64,000 nt of DNA from UBA7067 sp051880615. Its GTDB lineage: Bacteria > Bacillota > Clostridia > Oscillospirales > Acutalibacteraceae. Below the pieces are notes generated by a model. It was not told the origin of the DNA. It ran no database searches and saw only the letters and a list, made by a program, of their open reading frames with translations. The stretch spans positions 28,898-92,897 of the forward strand of contig JBJEOH010000057.1 of assembly GCA_051880615.1 (NCBI GenBank). Direction: 5' to 3'. The position numbers and the translations under genes are program-made. Of this stretch, positions 10,801 through 19,930 are shown piece after piece (the first letter of the stretch is position 1; each line of letters starts with the position of its first letter).

Positions 10801-12972
10801 ATTATTTATAAGCCTTCGAATATTTTCTGCAGCTTTTTTTACAGCCGGATTTATTGCGTGGTCTCTTATGTAATCAAGAAATTCAATATAGCTTGCGTTT
10901 ACATTACATAATTTTGTATATTTTTTAAATTCATCCAGACTATATTTTGCAATTCCGACTACTTTTGATATTTTCCCAATATCGCTAAGAGCATGCAGCC
11001 ATTCATCTGTTTGCAAGTAATCGTTAATCGCCTTGGAAACCTTACTTGGATTTTGTGGACATATTGCTTGTGCGTAATAATCAACAGCTTTATCTTTAGA
11101 AAAATATTTAAAAAAGTCTTTTCGCTCATTATAGTTTCCGAGATAATCTACTACATCCTCTTTAATATCCTGATATGCTGAATCATTTTCAGTCAAGTAA
11201 GATAAAAAGCCATTGTAAAATGTTTCTGATAATTTAGTGTCAATATTATTACTTTCTTCTTCATAAATATCATCTTTTACATTATTTAGAAAATTCAACA
11301 ATATTTCCTCGGCTTTATCAACAGAAACGCTGTTCGTAAGCATATTTTTCAGACCATCATCTTGAAATAACATTTGTCCGACAGTTACTTGATACAGCGA
11401 GCCTAAACTACTGTCATTTGATATATAGGTATTCCAGTACGCAAAGTTTTTACTGTCAAGCATCCATGCAAAATTAGTGTTTTGCGGGTTATTGGCGGCG
11501 AATATTCTCTTGATTCTTTCGGAAGATGAAGTGGTTTGTGGTTCTGAATTTGTCACATAAAGCCTGAGCTGCTGAGAAGTTAATCCATTATCAGAAACAG
11601 CATAAAAGTAGGTTGTTCCCTTTGAAATAGCTGTCACCTTGCCGGTTTTATCAACTGTTGCAACTGAAGGGTTGGTGGAATAGAAGTTTACATTTGTTTC
11701 GGCTGAAAGCGGTGTGAAATGTGTATTGATATTAGCAGTTTGTCCAACTGTTAGATAACCCATACATTTCCCATAGTATGCTATTGATAGTTTTGATATT
11801 GTGGATTTTGGTAAATTCGATGAAGCATTTACATCAATAAATGTAATGGCATTTTCATTTGCATATTTTTCTGCAGCAGAACCGCTTGTTCCATAAATTG
11901 TGAATGCCGGCGAATCGTTTTCTAAATACCATCCTAAAGCATGTGTACCAATACTTGTTACACTATTTGGGATAGTTATACTTTTGAGTTTTTTACAATC
12001 ACCGAAAGCATAATTTCCAATGCTTGTTAAGCTGTCAGGTATTGCTACACTTTCTAGGCTTATGCATCCTCTGAAAGCACTATTACCGATGCTTATAACA
12101 TTTCGTGGTATTGTTATGCTTGTAAGACTATTGCATAGTTCAAAAGCATAATTATCTATACTTGTTATACTATCGGGTATTGATACATTTGTAAGGCTGT
12201 TACAGTTGCAAAAGGTTCCATACTTGATTATCGTTACTTTGTCAGGAATTCTTATGTTTGTAAGGTTTTTGCAGTTCCAGAAAGAATATTCACCAATACT
12301 TGTCACACTGTCTGGTATTGATATATTTGTAAGGTTTTCGCAACCACAAAAAGTATATCCACTAATGCTTGTTATACTTTTGGGTATTGATACGCTTGTA
12401 AGGTTTATACAGTAACAAAATGCATATGCACCAATTTTTGTGACACTGTGTGGAATTGTTACGCTTGTAAGGTTTATGCATTGTTCAAAAGCATGATCAT
12501 AGATTGTTGTAACACTGTTAGAAATTGTATATGAAGAAACTTTTTTATTTGCAGGAAAAGTAATCAGTGTTTTTATATTTTTATCAAATAAAACACCGTC
12601 TATTGAACAAAATTTAGTATTATTACTTTCAACATTGATGCTTGTAAGGTTTGAACACTCTCTAAACGCACTATCACCTATTTCAATAACACTATCAGGG
12701 ATTGATATATGGGTAAGATTTTCACAACGATCAAACGCAAGACCATCAATGCATACAACCTGTTTGTCATCTATATATTGCGGAATTATGACTTTTTCAG
12801 ATGTACCATCATATCTAGTAATGGCTACTGTTCCATTATCAAGAGTTCTATATTCATAATTACCACTTTTAAGTATTTCCAAGGAACTTACTGTTAATGA
12901 TAAATAGGGTAAAATACTCAAAAAAAATACGGCAATCATGATTAATGAAATTATTTTCGTTAGTTTTTTCAT
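7885..12972 (-). CDS. Giant leucine-rich repeat/Ig-like surface protein with C-terminal dockerin
   Basis: This 1695-aa protein starts at an ATG behind GGAGGAGCG. Residues 1-30 are a signal peptide. Residues about 35-370 are BspA-type LRR_5 repeats. Residues about 385-475 form a bacterial Ig-like (Big_2) domain with the pattern NPSVATVDKTGKVTAISKGTT. Residues about 490-900 are largely helical and unrecognised. There follow three blocks of canonical 22-23-residue leucine-rich repeats (L-x-x-LxLxxNxI; about 970-1060, 1190-1290 and 1480-1610). A type I dockerin closes the protein (about 1634-1695, GDVNGDGEVTLADAI and ADVDGDGRVNLYDAI). Combining two LRR classes in one chain is unusual. Export and cohesin docking are expected; the ligand is unknown. 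It is transcribed alone on the minus strand. Confidence 0.92.
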   Translation of the reverse strand: MKKLTKIISLIMIAVFFLSILPYLSLTVSSLEILKSGNYEYRTLDNGTVAITRYDGTSEKVIIPQYIDDKQVVCIDGLAFDRCENLTHISIPDSVIEIGDSAFRECSNLTSINVESNNTKFCSIDGVLFDKNIKTLITFPANKKVSSYTISNSVTTIYDHAFEQCINLTSVTIPHSVTKIGAYAFCYCINLTSVSIPKSITSISGYTFCGCENLTNISIPDSVTSIGEYSFWNCKNLTNIRIPDKVTIIKYGTFCNCNSLTNVSIPDSITSIDNYAFELCNSLTSITIPRNVISIGNSAFRGCISLESVAIPDSLTSIGNYAFGDCKKLKSITIPNSVTSIGTHALGWYLENDSPAFTIYGTSGSAAEKYANENAITFIDVNASSNLPKSTISKLSIAYYGKCMGYLTVGQTANINTHFTPLSAETNVNFYSTNPSVATVDKTGKVTAISKGTTYFYAVSDNGLTSQQLRLYVTNSEPQTTSSSERIKRIFAANNPQNTNFAWMLDSKNFAYWNTYISNDSSLGSLYQVTVGQMLFQDDGLKNMLTNSVSVDKAEEILLNFLNNVKDDIYEEESNNIDTKLSETFYNGFLSYLTENDSAYQDIKEDVVDYLGNYNERKDFFKYFSKDKAVDYYAQAICPQNPSKVSKAINDYLQTDEWLHALSDIGKISKVVGIAKYSLDEFKKYTKLCNVNASYIEFLDYIRDHAINPAVKKAAENIRRLINNNLQKSIGTIAAKITANEGSGIILDITIDKCIDAIGSSASLVKAAVSLGVAISNTSLINAGASLDAIEKLRLISDISRCARDWTFDAYNKSVYSYYSNKASCEIYAGQALERYQYLVKARYIGESLYYNYYNQVNSNVISTLRNYFGDDIANTKIWIDCTLSDINNCGLYPEKQHKYYFNFYEKTLASNRAILHSSNSTLDNETQFTSMFEDINLQKEILKVIIGDEFDGNIDNVNWEKINIDKIRSITCLNCSSCNIKSLRGISNLSSIVNLNLKNNNITEIPEEITTLSSLKYLDLSDNLISNVSSSILSMGISDINLDGNYITDDFDCSLYENVSVKNNFIADNEYINRKLCSNINPINVSTDSINLSKYLYWKEFDGDTIAFTINENINVKCNNNAVATDGNTVLMDKVGDNCIDVYVNNIKLISINVNYDEADCYTENSFYSIFKDPEFAKAVLNSVGFDESINNWDIVTDKSLSSITSLSVDNITNDIKDISGISKLRGLVSLNLSNQNISLLPYEIKELTKLQYLDLSGNSFTNVPNIIESVSTLDTVLLHNNYISQIPEWVEKSDIIFSFENNLLNSDSKYGIQRHIMVKSNVIYGNKINPVDNLLICDMDGICNIWKAEADVIKLEIDNKSTDVDKEGYLSLQSDGLYQCSIQISGNSDWNGKTEFSIVNQSVCTTFDKQSFEDLFPDQSFRKAIFDELGQDIDNIDNIDYSAITDIALKNITSIDNSDLKYGDIKDLKGISYLTSLNKLNISNNSLDKVEALEIIRNIQYLNLSNTNISNINEVLNYAERAYSIDISFCTNITDYSWIENLKELTELNCSCIGDKGIIEKCMKAPNLRKLFVAGNSISNFSKLNDFERLVFVDISGNIFGSDTIDVIKRLSNNGVTVISNFTIVAESATVLLGDVNGDGEVTLADAIKLQRAVLDLIDLTEAELKNADVDGDGRVNLYDAILTQKLSLKASV

Positions 12973-13516
12973 TTTACGCTCCTCCTATAAAATTAAAAAG
13001 TGTGCAACCGAAGCTATCTCAAGAAAAACACACTGTTCTGATTGCTACGACACTAATCAATATTTCATTCTGCGTAAACAAAGTATACGAAATAGAGCAT
13101 ACATTTTAACAAAATAAAAACACATACTATTCACGCAGAAAAATTGAAAAGGTTGCTATTTTATGCTATCACATCTAATATTATAATGCAACAATCGCAT
13201 GAAAATTTAGTATATATTTTCGGCGATGAGTTTTAAGTCTTATTACTTTTCATAACCTCATTCTCCTCCGAGGGTGTACAAGTTTAAGGCAACGGCACTG
13301 TTCAACCATTCACGACGGTTCTGTTGAGTTTAAAAAGGCCGAGGTGTTCAACAAGAGCGATATATTCAACTGAGAAAGTTAGAGCTTTAAATAATAAAGC
13401 GATTTTCTGTTATTTATTAAGCTGACCGATTGCTGATATGTTGTTGCTATATAAAAAAGTCTGGACTTGAAGAAAGCTATGTGATATATGTTTGTACCGC
13501 GAAAGGCGGTGCAACG
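12973..13516. other. AT-rich intergenic region with degenerate inverted boxes
   Basis: This region contains the 5' flank of the 1695-aa gene and no convincing gene. From about 13265 to 13375 there is a cluster of TTCAAC/GTTGAA boxes, among them CTGTTCAACCATTC and GGTGTTCAACAAG. They look like an inverted, diverged counterpart of the boxes at 7390-7500. Together they may be the eroded ends of one or more insertion sequences on either side of the large leucine-rich gene. Confidence 0.4.
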
Positions 13517-13705
13517 ATGATTACACTTGAAAAATTATATTACAGAAACCTGTTCCCTCACAAAAAATGAGCAATACTTGATGATGAGGGCAAAGAACTT
13601 TTAAAACCGCTCAACAGTGTGTGGTTTGATGGGTATGCTGCGGTCTGCTTTGAAATTGAACATAAATTAAGAATAAGAAGAATATGCGAAAATAATAATG
13701 CTTGA
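13517..13705 (+). pseudogene. Small gene with one in-frame stop
   Basis: An ATG behind AAAGGCGGTG opens a frame of 62 residues interrupted once by TGA at codon 18 (after FPHKK); the same frame then runs 44 codons (AILDDEGKELLKPLNSVWF...) to a TGA at 13703. Reading on through the stop looks like real coding sequence with charged and aromatic residues. The simplest view is a recently inactivated small gene in which one sense codon (possibly TGG) became TGA. I do not recognise the family. Confidence 0.45.
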
Positions 13706-13738
13706 TTTCAGAACATACAACTCATCAAATAGATTGTC

Positions 13739-15622
13739 TTATCCATAAATGTTACTTTCGTTTTGGGTATTAATCCATTTTTCAAGCTCTCGTATTATTA
13801 GATCAGTTACATTGGTCATATAATTATTAATTTTAGGGTTTTGCTTCTGATTTAGCATCAATATTTTATTACACATTACACTGTTTCTTTCGATCTTACT
13901 TTCCCCTAAGCTCTCATCAAGAGCAGGAGTATACATAGCATAAACAGATAAAGTAACCTGATTTTTCATCATTTGTTCTCCAACAACATTAAATGTGATC
14001 CAAGGATATCCGGAAGGTATGGAATCCACGATAAGAGCAGTTTTATCATATTCTGTATAATTTCCTGTTGGACCACTTTCGATTATGTTTACTTTAAATC
14101 TGTTATCAAAGTTATCTTGAAGTACCTGGTCTAATCTGGTAGCAACATTCTCTATCTCCCATTTTATTCCAACCGCATTAATGTTCTTGCTCCATTCATT
14201 GATAACAAATGGAATAAATATCGTTTGATTCTGCATTGATAGAGAATCAAAATAATTTATAATATCGGTTTCTTTCCATGTTATTGAACGATACTCATAC
14301 ACAATTTTGTCATCAGGAACTTCTTCTATTACTACAGGCTTGTAAGTAGAACTTCCGACACCATAAGAACTTCTTTGTTTATTTTTTAAGAAACTCAAAC
14401 GCTCTTCCTGTGCAGCTGTTCGCTCAATACAGTTTGACACCATTGCCTCAAGTACCATTTCTTCTTGTTTATATGCATTTAAGAAAGTAAAAATATTTAG
14501 AAGTATGTTGTATTGTTCTTGACCTATGTTAAAGCACTTGCAACCAACATTAAGAAAATCATCAAGACTATCATTGATTTTATCAATCGAATTAACATAT
14601 GAGAATCTTAATGCTTCAGCTATTATCATATCCACGCTTTTAATTTCTATTTTACGATTGTTGTCACCACGCACATGATCTCCAAAAGCAATCTTATTCA
14701 ATCTCATCATAAAATCATAGAAATCAGATGCTTCCTTTTCTACTCCTTCATTGAGTGATGCAAATAATAACCATCTTTTTGCATTGTCTAAATCGTCATC
14801 AGTAAATTTAGTAAACAATAATCTGTTAATTGATTGCTCGTAGAATTCTAATTCATACATATTTTTTGCATTTGGATATGCCATCGTGAAATCTTCTTTT
14901 AACTCTTTCAAAGATTCTTTGCTTCTGATTTGATTTAAATCTTCGATTGTGTCCAATGATAATACACTATTAAAAAGATTATTGTCTATCATCATATAAT
15001 CGTAATGCTTAAGCGATTCAAAAGTAGCAATATTTTCTCCGGTAAAGCTTGCGATTTCTTTCAAAACAGAATAAATTTTTGAATGTCCCATTCCGGTATC
15101 AAAACACTTTATGGCCAAATTTTTGTAATATTCTTTTCTCAAAGTATCAATTATGCCTTTAAAGTAGTCTGAATTTTTGTACTCATAGGCAAGATTATTT
15201 ATAGGAGAAAAATCCCTTTCTCCAACCGGATTACTTTCAAGGATAGGCTTCATAACCGCATCAACTTTTGTTACTATATCATTAATTTTATTTCTTTTTT
15301 CTAAAATTTGACGATTGTACGCTGCCTGCGGTGCATCTTCTGTAAGTTCAATTACAGGAGAAAGCAGTCCCGTTTTTACAGAAATGTTGAAGTGATAGTC
15401 AAGATCATTGGCTGGCACATACACATCATTGCTTTGTGCCGAACCATTATCGTAGTAGTTTACAACGCAGACAGAATGTGCATTCGTGCTAATCAAACAT
15501 GTTGCAGTTTCACCATTACGAACATTTCCTATATTTTGTCCATCTACATAAACAATATATTTTGTAGCTGCACCTACAAACTTTTTGGGTCTTGTAATAA
15601 TTAGTTTTCTTCCGTTTGCCAT
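13739..15622 (-). CDS. PEGA-like domain protein, last gene of the HerA-ATPase operon
   Basis: This 627-aa protein follows the ATPase gene after a single base (its ATG comes one base past the TAA) and shares the ribosome site AGGTGG inside that gene's end, so the two are translationally coupled. Residues about 5-90 form a beta-rich domain (KLIITRPKKFVGA, VYVDGQNIGNVRNGET) similar to PEGA or DUF2846-type carbohydrate/envelope domains. Residues about 100-430 look helical. Residues about 440-610 form a mixed domain with YEYRSITWKE and GPTGNY that I do not recognise. No signal peptide or membrane segment is seen, so it is probably cytoplasmic. The tight coupling suggests it works in one complex with the ATPase. 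The PEGA assignment is by pattern only. Confidence 0.7.
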   Translation of the reverse strand: MANGRKLIITRPKKFVGAATKYIVYVDGQNIGNVRNGETATCLISTNAHSVCVVNYYDNGSAQSNDVYVPANDLDYHFNISVKTGLLSPVIELTEDAPQAAYNRQILEKRNKINDIVTKVDAVMKPILESNPVGERDFSPINNLAYEYKNSDYFKGIIDTLRKEYYKNLAIKCFDTGMGHSKIYSVLKEIASFTGENIATFESLKHYDYMMIDNNLFNSVLSLDTIEDLNQIRSKESLKELKEDFTMAYPNAKNMYELEFYEQSINRLLFTKFTDDDLDNAKRWLLFASLNEGVEKEASDFYDFMMRLNKIAFGDHVRGDNNRKIEIKSVDMIIAEALRFSYVNSIDKINDSLDDFLNVGCKCFNIGQEQYNILLNIFTFLNAYKQEEMVLEAMVSNCIERTAAQEERLSFLKNKQRSSYGVGSSTYKPVVIEEVPDDKIVYEYRSITWKETDIINYFDSLSMQNQTIFIPFVINEWSKNINAVGIKWEIENVATRLDQVLQDNFDNRFKVNIIESGPTGNYTEYDKTALIVDSIPSGYPWITFNVVGEQMMKNQVTLSVYAMYTPALDESLGESKIERNSVMCNKILMLNQKQNPKINNYMTNVTDLIIRELEKWINTQNESNIYG

Positions 15623-15623
15623 C

Positions 15624-18218
15624 TTAATTCCACCTATTCATAATATTTGTTTTTCTAATTGCTAGTTTTGTATTATGTATCAGACTATTAAGCTGTTTTA
15701 CCATATATTCTTTAAACCTCAAATCATATTCTTCTACCGTTTCACTCAACGAAACAACATAATTATATTTGTTTATTAATCTGTTTAGGTTATCAATAGA
15801 TTTTTCTAACCCTACCTGATCTTTTACAATGCACTTGATGGTGGGTTCAATATCATCAGGTGATGATATTGCTTGTCCTTTATCACAATCAGAAAGAAGC
15901 TTTTCATAAACGACCATTGTAATGTTCCACTCATCATCCCACTTTTTTTGTATTTTATTAAGGCGGATAGAAAATGTGAATTTTGATACCTCTTTATGAA
16001 TTTCTCTTTTACTCATAAGGGATATAAGCTTGTCAGTTGACGGGGCATCCTTTTGTTCAAAATAGGCTATCTGTGCTTTAAAAGGTTTGAGTAATCCTTC
16101 GTAAGTTATCAAAGCGTTACCTGGAAGATAAGATGCCAGTTCTTCCATTTGTAATTCGTTTGCAGACATTGTTGAACCAATAAGACTACGGTCATCTTGT
16201 GAAGTAAGTCTATGTACAATCTTCAAACCGGTATTTTTTAACACCTCAGGAGCCATAGCTGTTGGAAGCTGATCTGCAATAATAATACCTTCTCTGAGAG
16301 CTCTAACTTCAGCTAACATTTTTACGATGAAATTTGTTGCTGATATTTTAGGATTTGTTTCATCAGCCGAAAGATCTTCTGTTTTGGATGCAATTAGATT
16401 ATGTGCTTCTTCAATGAATAAAACATGTCTTACATTTTTATCTGAATCGGCAAAAGGATCAGCTCGTAGAACTTCTCTGATCAGATTACACAACATTAAT
16501 GTCATAAAGTTGGAGGGACCGGTGCCCATAGATTCAAGTTCAATTATTATCGGCACTTTCATTATTTCTTCAGGGGCAATACTTGAAATCTTAACATCGA
16601 ATACATTTCCAAGATCACGCCTTAAAAGACTTCCTATTCTCATTTCAAGTGCCGATTTCATATTGCCTCGAACTTCGCCGTCATACGAAGTGTGTTCAAG
16701 TTCATATTCAAGTCGCTTGTAAAGTTCACTCAATGTAGGATATTCTTTTTCACCATCGTTAACATCATCAGAATCCCACCCATGATCTGTATAGACTCCT
16801 TCAATGGCTCTGTCCAACAAAGCCGGAAGAGGTGGTGTTAAAGGAAACGCCCCTTCGAAGACATCCATTAAATTCTGTATGTGTTCTGCCAAAGACAATC
16901 CTTTTGGGAATTCAAATGGATTTATTGCTAACGGAAATCTTGAACCTGATGATGGTGAGAATACAAGAAGTTCTTCTATATCAGTCTGTGCTAGCGCACG
17001 ATATTCTTTTTTTGCAGGTTCTAAGACCAAAAATGGAATATTACATTTTTTCCATAATAAATAAGATAAGTGTAGCATAGTGTTAGTTTTGCCCGCTCCA
17101 GGAACGCCACAAACAAAAGCATGTTTTGTCAAAAGCTTTTCTTGAAGATTAACAGGATGTCCATTTTGATTTTCACCTAAGCATATTTCACCAATAATAG
17201 ATTTAGGTTCGGTTTCTTTTTTGATTTCGATGTGCTCACCATCGTAAAGAGCCGGTAGTCTAAAAAAAGGTGAAATTTCTTCAAAAGTATAAAAAGTTGG
17301 CCAATAAGACAACGAATCAGGTAGCAATATATTATGCTTGGAAATAGGTTCCAGAATTGAGAATCCATTGTCATGATGAAATTTCATTATTTCCCAGTTT
17401 CCTTCTTTAATTACCTCTCCACAAGCTGTGTTTATCAACATACTAGCAACTATTTCATTATCAGAAAAGACATCAACATTGCAAGCAAAACATGGCGAAG
17501 ATGAAACTTTTTTGAGAAATTCTTCATATGTTTTAAGAGTTTCTTCAGCAACGATATCCCTATTTGCACTCCTGTTGAATTCATCTTTCTTTAAAACAAT
17601 TTCCTGAGAGTTTCTATTAATCGTTCTGTTTCTCAAGAAGTTTATGGGTTTTTCTAAGGATTTATACAGCATATCAAATGAATCGGATCCGTTCAAAACT
17701 ACTCTATATGCCACATTCGCATTCATTGAGTTCATGGTCTTTAACAGACTTATTAAACGTGCATCTTCATCTGTTTTCCATGATTCAACATAAAACAGTG
17801 GAACCTTTTCGTCTCTATCTTTGTTTACGCACTCTCGTTTCCTTTCGCACTTCTTTAAAGATAACTTATATTTATACTTTTGTTCAAAATCCGGATTATT
17901 CCCTTCATACATCAGAATCAGTTCAAAAAAGTCTGTTAATGGAGAATTCGACATTAATGATTTTAAGTTTTTTGATAAATAATCTTGTGAATATGATAAA
18001 GATAAATTAATGTGTATTTTTTCTCCGATTTTTCTTTCAGTATTAAAGCTAATCCAAAGATGTATATAAACACCGTATATAGCAGATATTTTTTGTAATT
18101 GTCGAAGAAAAATATCACATTTCTTTATCGCTCCTTCAACACTATCATCTTCTAATGATTGATATTTTATCAATGATAAATCAGGAATTTTATCTATAGA
18201 ATATATTAACCAATTCAT
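15624..18218 (-). CDS. HerA/FtsK-superfamily (DUF87-type) ATPase
   Basis: This 864-aa protein starts at an ATG behind GAGGAAAA. Residues about 1-340 have no motif I know. Around residue 370 lies a Walker A motif (GVPGAGKTNT), preceded by a LTKHAFVCG strand typical of HerA/VirB4/DUF87 ATPases. A FLVLEPAKKEYR segment follows, and a Walker B with two acidic residues and a sensor His appears near residue 600 (VLFIEEAHNL). A later IIADQLPTAMAPEVLKNT segment fits the family's motif for a conserved Gln/Arg finger. Family members form hexamers that pump DNA or proteins. HerA proteins act in DNA repair and, paired with nucleases or other effectors, in anti-phage defence. No nuclease motif is visible here, so the substrate is unknown. 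Confidence 0.85.
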   Translation of the reverse strand: MNWLIYSIDKIPDLSLIKYQSLEDDSVEGAIKKCDIFLRQLQKISAIYGVYIHLWISFNTERKIGEKIHINLSLSYSQDYLSKNLKSLMSNSPLTDFFELILMYEGNNPDFEQKYKYKLSLKKCERKRECVNKDRDEKVPLFYVESWKTDEDARLISLLKTMNSMNANVAYRVVLNGSDSFDMLYKSLEKPINFLRNRTINRNSQEIVLKKDEFNRSANRDIVAEETLKTYEEFLKKVSSSPCFACNVDVFSDNEIVASMLINTACGEVIKEGNWEIMKFHHDNGFSILEPISKHNILLPDSLSYWPTFYTFEEISPFFRLPALYDGEHIEIKKETEPKSIIGEICLGENQNGHPVNLQEKLLTKHAFVCGVPGAGKTNTMLHLSYLLWKKCNIPFLVLEPAKKEYRALAQTDIEELLVFSPSSGSRFPLAINPFEFPKGLSLAEHIQNLMDVFEGAFPLTPPLPALLDRAIEGVYTDHGWDSDDVNDGEKEYPTLSELYKRLEYELEHTSYDGEVRGNMKSALEMRIGSLLRRDLGNVFDVKISSIAPEEIMKVPIIIELESMGTGPSNFMTLMLCNLIREVLRADPFADSDKNVRHVLFIEEAHNLIASKTEDLSADETNPKISATNFIVKMLAEVRALREGIIIADQLPTAMAPEVLKNTGLKIVHRLTSQDDRSLIGSTMSANELQMEELASYLPGNALITYEGLLKPFKAQIAYFEQKDAPSTDKLISLMSKREIHKEVSKFTFSIRLNKIQKKWDDEWNITMVVYEKLLSDCDKGQAISSPDDIEPTIKCIVKDQVGLEKSIDNLNRLINKYNYVVSLSETVEEYDLRFKEYMVKQLNSLIHNTKLAIRKTNIMNRWN

Positions 18219-18351
18219 AAATTTTCCTCATTTCTTGAATGACCTGTTTCTTAAGTGAGATAATTTGTCTTGATATTGTACGGCTTCTTATAAATAATTT
18301 GAAAGATTTTCTTGCAGAAAAAACCTATATTCTTAGGCCTCAAAATATATA

Positions 18352-18831
18352 TTATTTTCTAAAAAGCTTATTTCTTTGTTGTGCTAATTTATCTTGGTAT
18401 TGTTGCGTTTCTTTACGCAAGTCAATCATTTGTTCGGCTTGATCAGCTAATTGTTCTCCTTTTGTTTCTGCAAAGCTACCGATTAAAGGAATACCGGATA
18501 GTGCTGCCATTTTCTGAGATTTGTCTTGCAAGTCAGCTGCGATATCATCTGCTAAATCCATTGCCTCATCTGCCTCTTTTTCTAGTTCATATGCTTTCTT
18601 CTCGAGAACGCTACTCTCTTCATTCAAGGCATTTCTCGTGTTCTCTATTGCGGCATCTACTTGACCCTGTAATTCTTCAGGTAAATCACTTGGAATTCTT
18701 GAGATTCCATCTTCAACATCTGACCTTTTTTTGTCTAATGTCTCAATAGAATCATTCATTTCCATTGATTTTATTACAAAATCATTTTTCTTTTTAATCA
18801 TTTCGCTTCTTTTTGATTCAAAATTTCCCAT
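18352..18831 (-). CDS. Small coiled-coil protein, second gene of the HerA-ATPase operon
   Basis: I place the start at the ATG at 18831, which overlaps the TGA of the upstream gene (TGATG) and sits seven bases after GGAG; a GTG at 18834 is possible but too close to that site. The 159-aa product is almost all heptad-rich helix, very rich in Glu, Lys, Asp and Gln, with a short hydrophobic break near residue 120 (MAALSGIPLIGSF). No catalytic motif is seen. The overlap shows it is made together with the membrane protein upstream, and it may link that protein to the ATPase encoded 133 bases downstream. Function unknown. Confidence 0.75.
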   Translation of the reverse strand: MGNFESKRSEMIKKKNDFVIKSMEMNDSIETLDKKRSDVEDGISRIPSDLPEELQGQVDAAIENTRNALNEESSVLEKKAYELEKEADEAMDLADDIAADLQDKSQKMAALSGIPLIGSFAETKGEQLADQAEQMIDLRKETQQYQDKLAQQRNKLFRK

Positions 18832-19808
18832 CACTTTTCTCCTTTGTTAAAAATAGATAAAATAATTAGACAACATAAGTTTTCCATTTCTTCTTTTTCT
18901 TTGATAAAAAGGTTAGCTGCAGTTTTATCAACGGGCTTATTTCTGCTATATGATTCATTGATAACTTCTTTGGAAACAGCAGAGGCTGTATTATACAAAT
19001 TTTTCATTATTCTAAATAGGTCGCGTTGTTTCCTTATAGAATAGTCGCTTGCGGTTATAATGTTTTTAGGGTCTGACACAACAAGATTATGATTTAAATC
19101 ATTTTCATAATCAAGATAGGCTCTTTTATATCCACTCTTAGCATCATCAAAGGAAGAATTATCTATCGGCTTAATATAGTATTGGTTGAAATAGCTTAAT
19201 GCTGAAAGATTATGCCAATACTTTTTATCTATTAAATTATAGCTATAAATTTTTTCAGAAATTTCTAATGAACTTTGTTTTTTCTTTGATAGTAAAGATA
19301 TTTGTTCAAATATATAGGATTTTTGTTCATTTTCTATATCTACACGATCTTGATCTTGCTTTAACGCATCGTTATAGCATTTCAACTCTCTTTCATAATC
19401 AATATCTGCCATTTTTTGAACATCTTCGTCTTTTTTTGCTTTGACAATCGCATTTGCTATAAGTCCAGCAATTAGACCAACAACAGCTCCAATGATTGCT
19501 CCGAAAATAAACTCACCAAAAAAATTAATTACTCCGCTTAAAGCATTACCACTTTTATTATTTGTATTCGAAAAAGAAATTTTAATTATTGCTACTATTG
19601 TTCCAACAATAAAACCTATAACCCATCCTGCATAATTTGAGTCTTTAGTTTCAACTTGCTTTCTTATAGGGATCTTTATTTTCTTTTTAATACCAAGCGA
19701 AGAACAGTGCTTTTCTAACTCGTTGATTATTTCATCAATAGAGAGCATAGTTTCTTCTATATCAAGCAGAAAACCTAAATATGTTTTTTGCTTTGTGTCG
19801 TATTTCAT
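18831..19808 (-). CDS. Membrane protein with glycine-rich TM hairpin, first gene of the HerA-ATPase operon
   Basis: This 325-aa protein starts at an ATG behind AAAGGGG. Residues about 61-78 (GWVIGFIVGTIVAIIKI) and about 97-122 (FIFGAIIGAVVGLIAGLIAN) are two membrane segments with Gly-xxx-Gly spacing typical of tightly packed helices. A long charged, probably coiled-coil region follows (about 125-200), then a globular C-terminal part. No signal peptide. It heads a minus-strand operon of four genes and would anchor the system to the inner face of the membrane. A glycine-zipper hairpin can act as a channel or pore, which would suit an abortive-infection effector, but that is inference. I know no family for it. 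Confidence 0.75.
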   Translation of the reverse strand: MKYDTKQKTYLGFLLDIEETMLSIDEIINELEKHCSSLGIKKKIKIPIRKQVETKDSNYAGWVIGFIVGTIVAIIKISFSNTNNKSGNALSGVINFFGEFIFGAIIGAVVGLIAGLIANAIVKAKKDEDVQKMADIDYERELKCYNDALKQDQDRVDIENEQKSYIFEQISLLSKKKQSSLEISEKIYSYNLIDKKYWHNLSALSYFNQYYIKPIDNSSFDDAKSGYKRAYLDYENDLNHNLVVSDPKNIITASDYSIRKQRDLFRIMKNLYNTASAVSKEVINESYSRNKPVDKTAANLFIKEKEEMENLCCLIILSIFNKGEK

Positions 19809-19930
19809 AAATGAAATCCCCTTTATTAATTATTAAAACTTTAGATTACTATATTGTCACTTTTTACTCAACGACAAAATTAATATAAATCAGATATATT
19901 TTATCACGATTTTATTAATATTGCAACATT

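Noticed and set aside
7390..13375. Composite transposon carrying the 1695-aa gene between TTGAACA box clusters
   Set aside because: The boxes are imperfect, no transposase is intact on either side, and no target duplication is visible. Kept only as a note in the gap entries.
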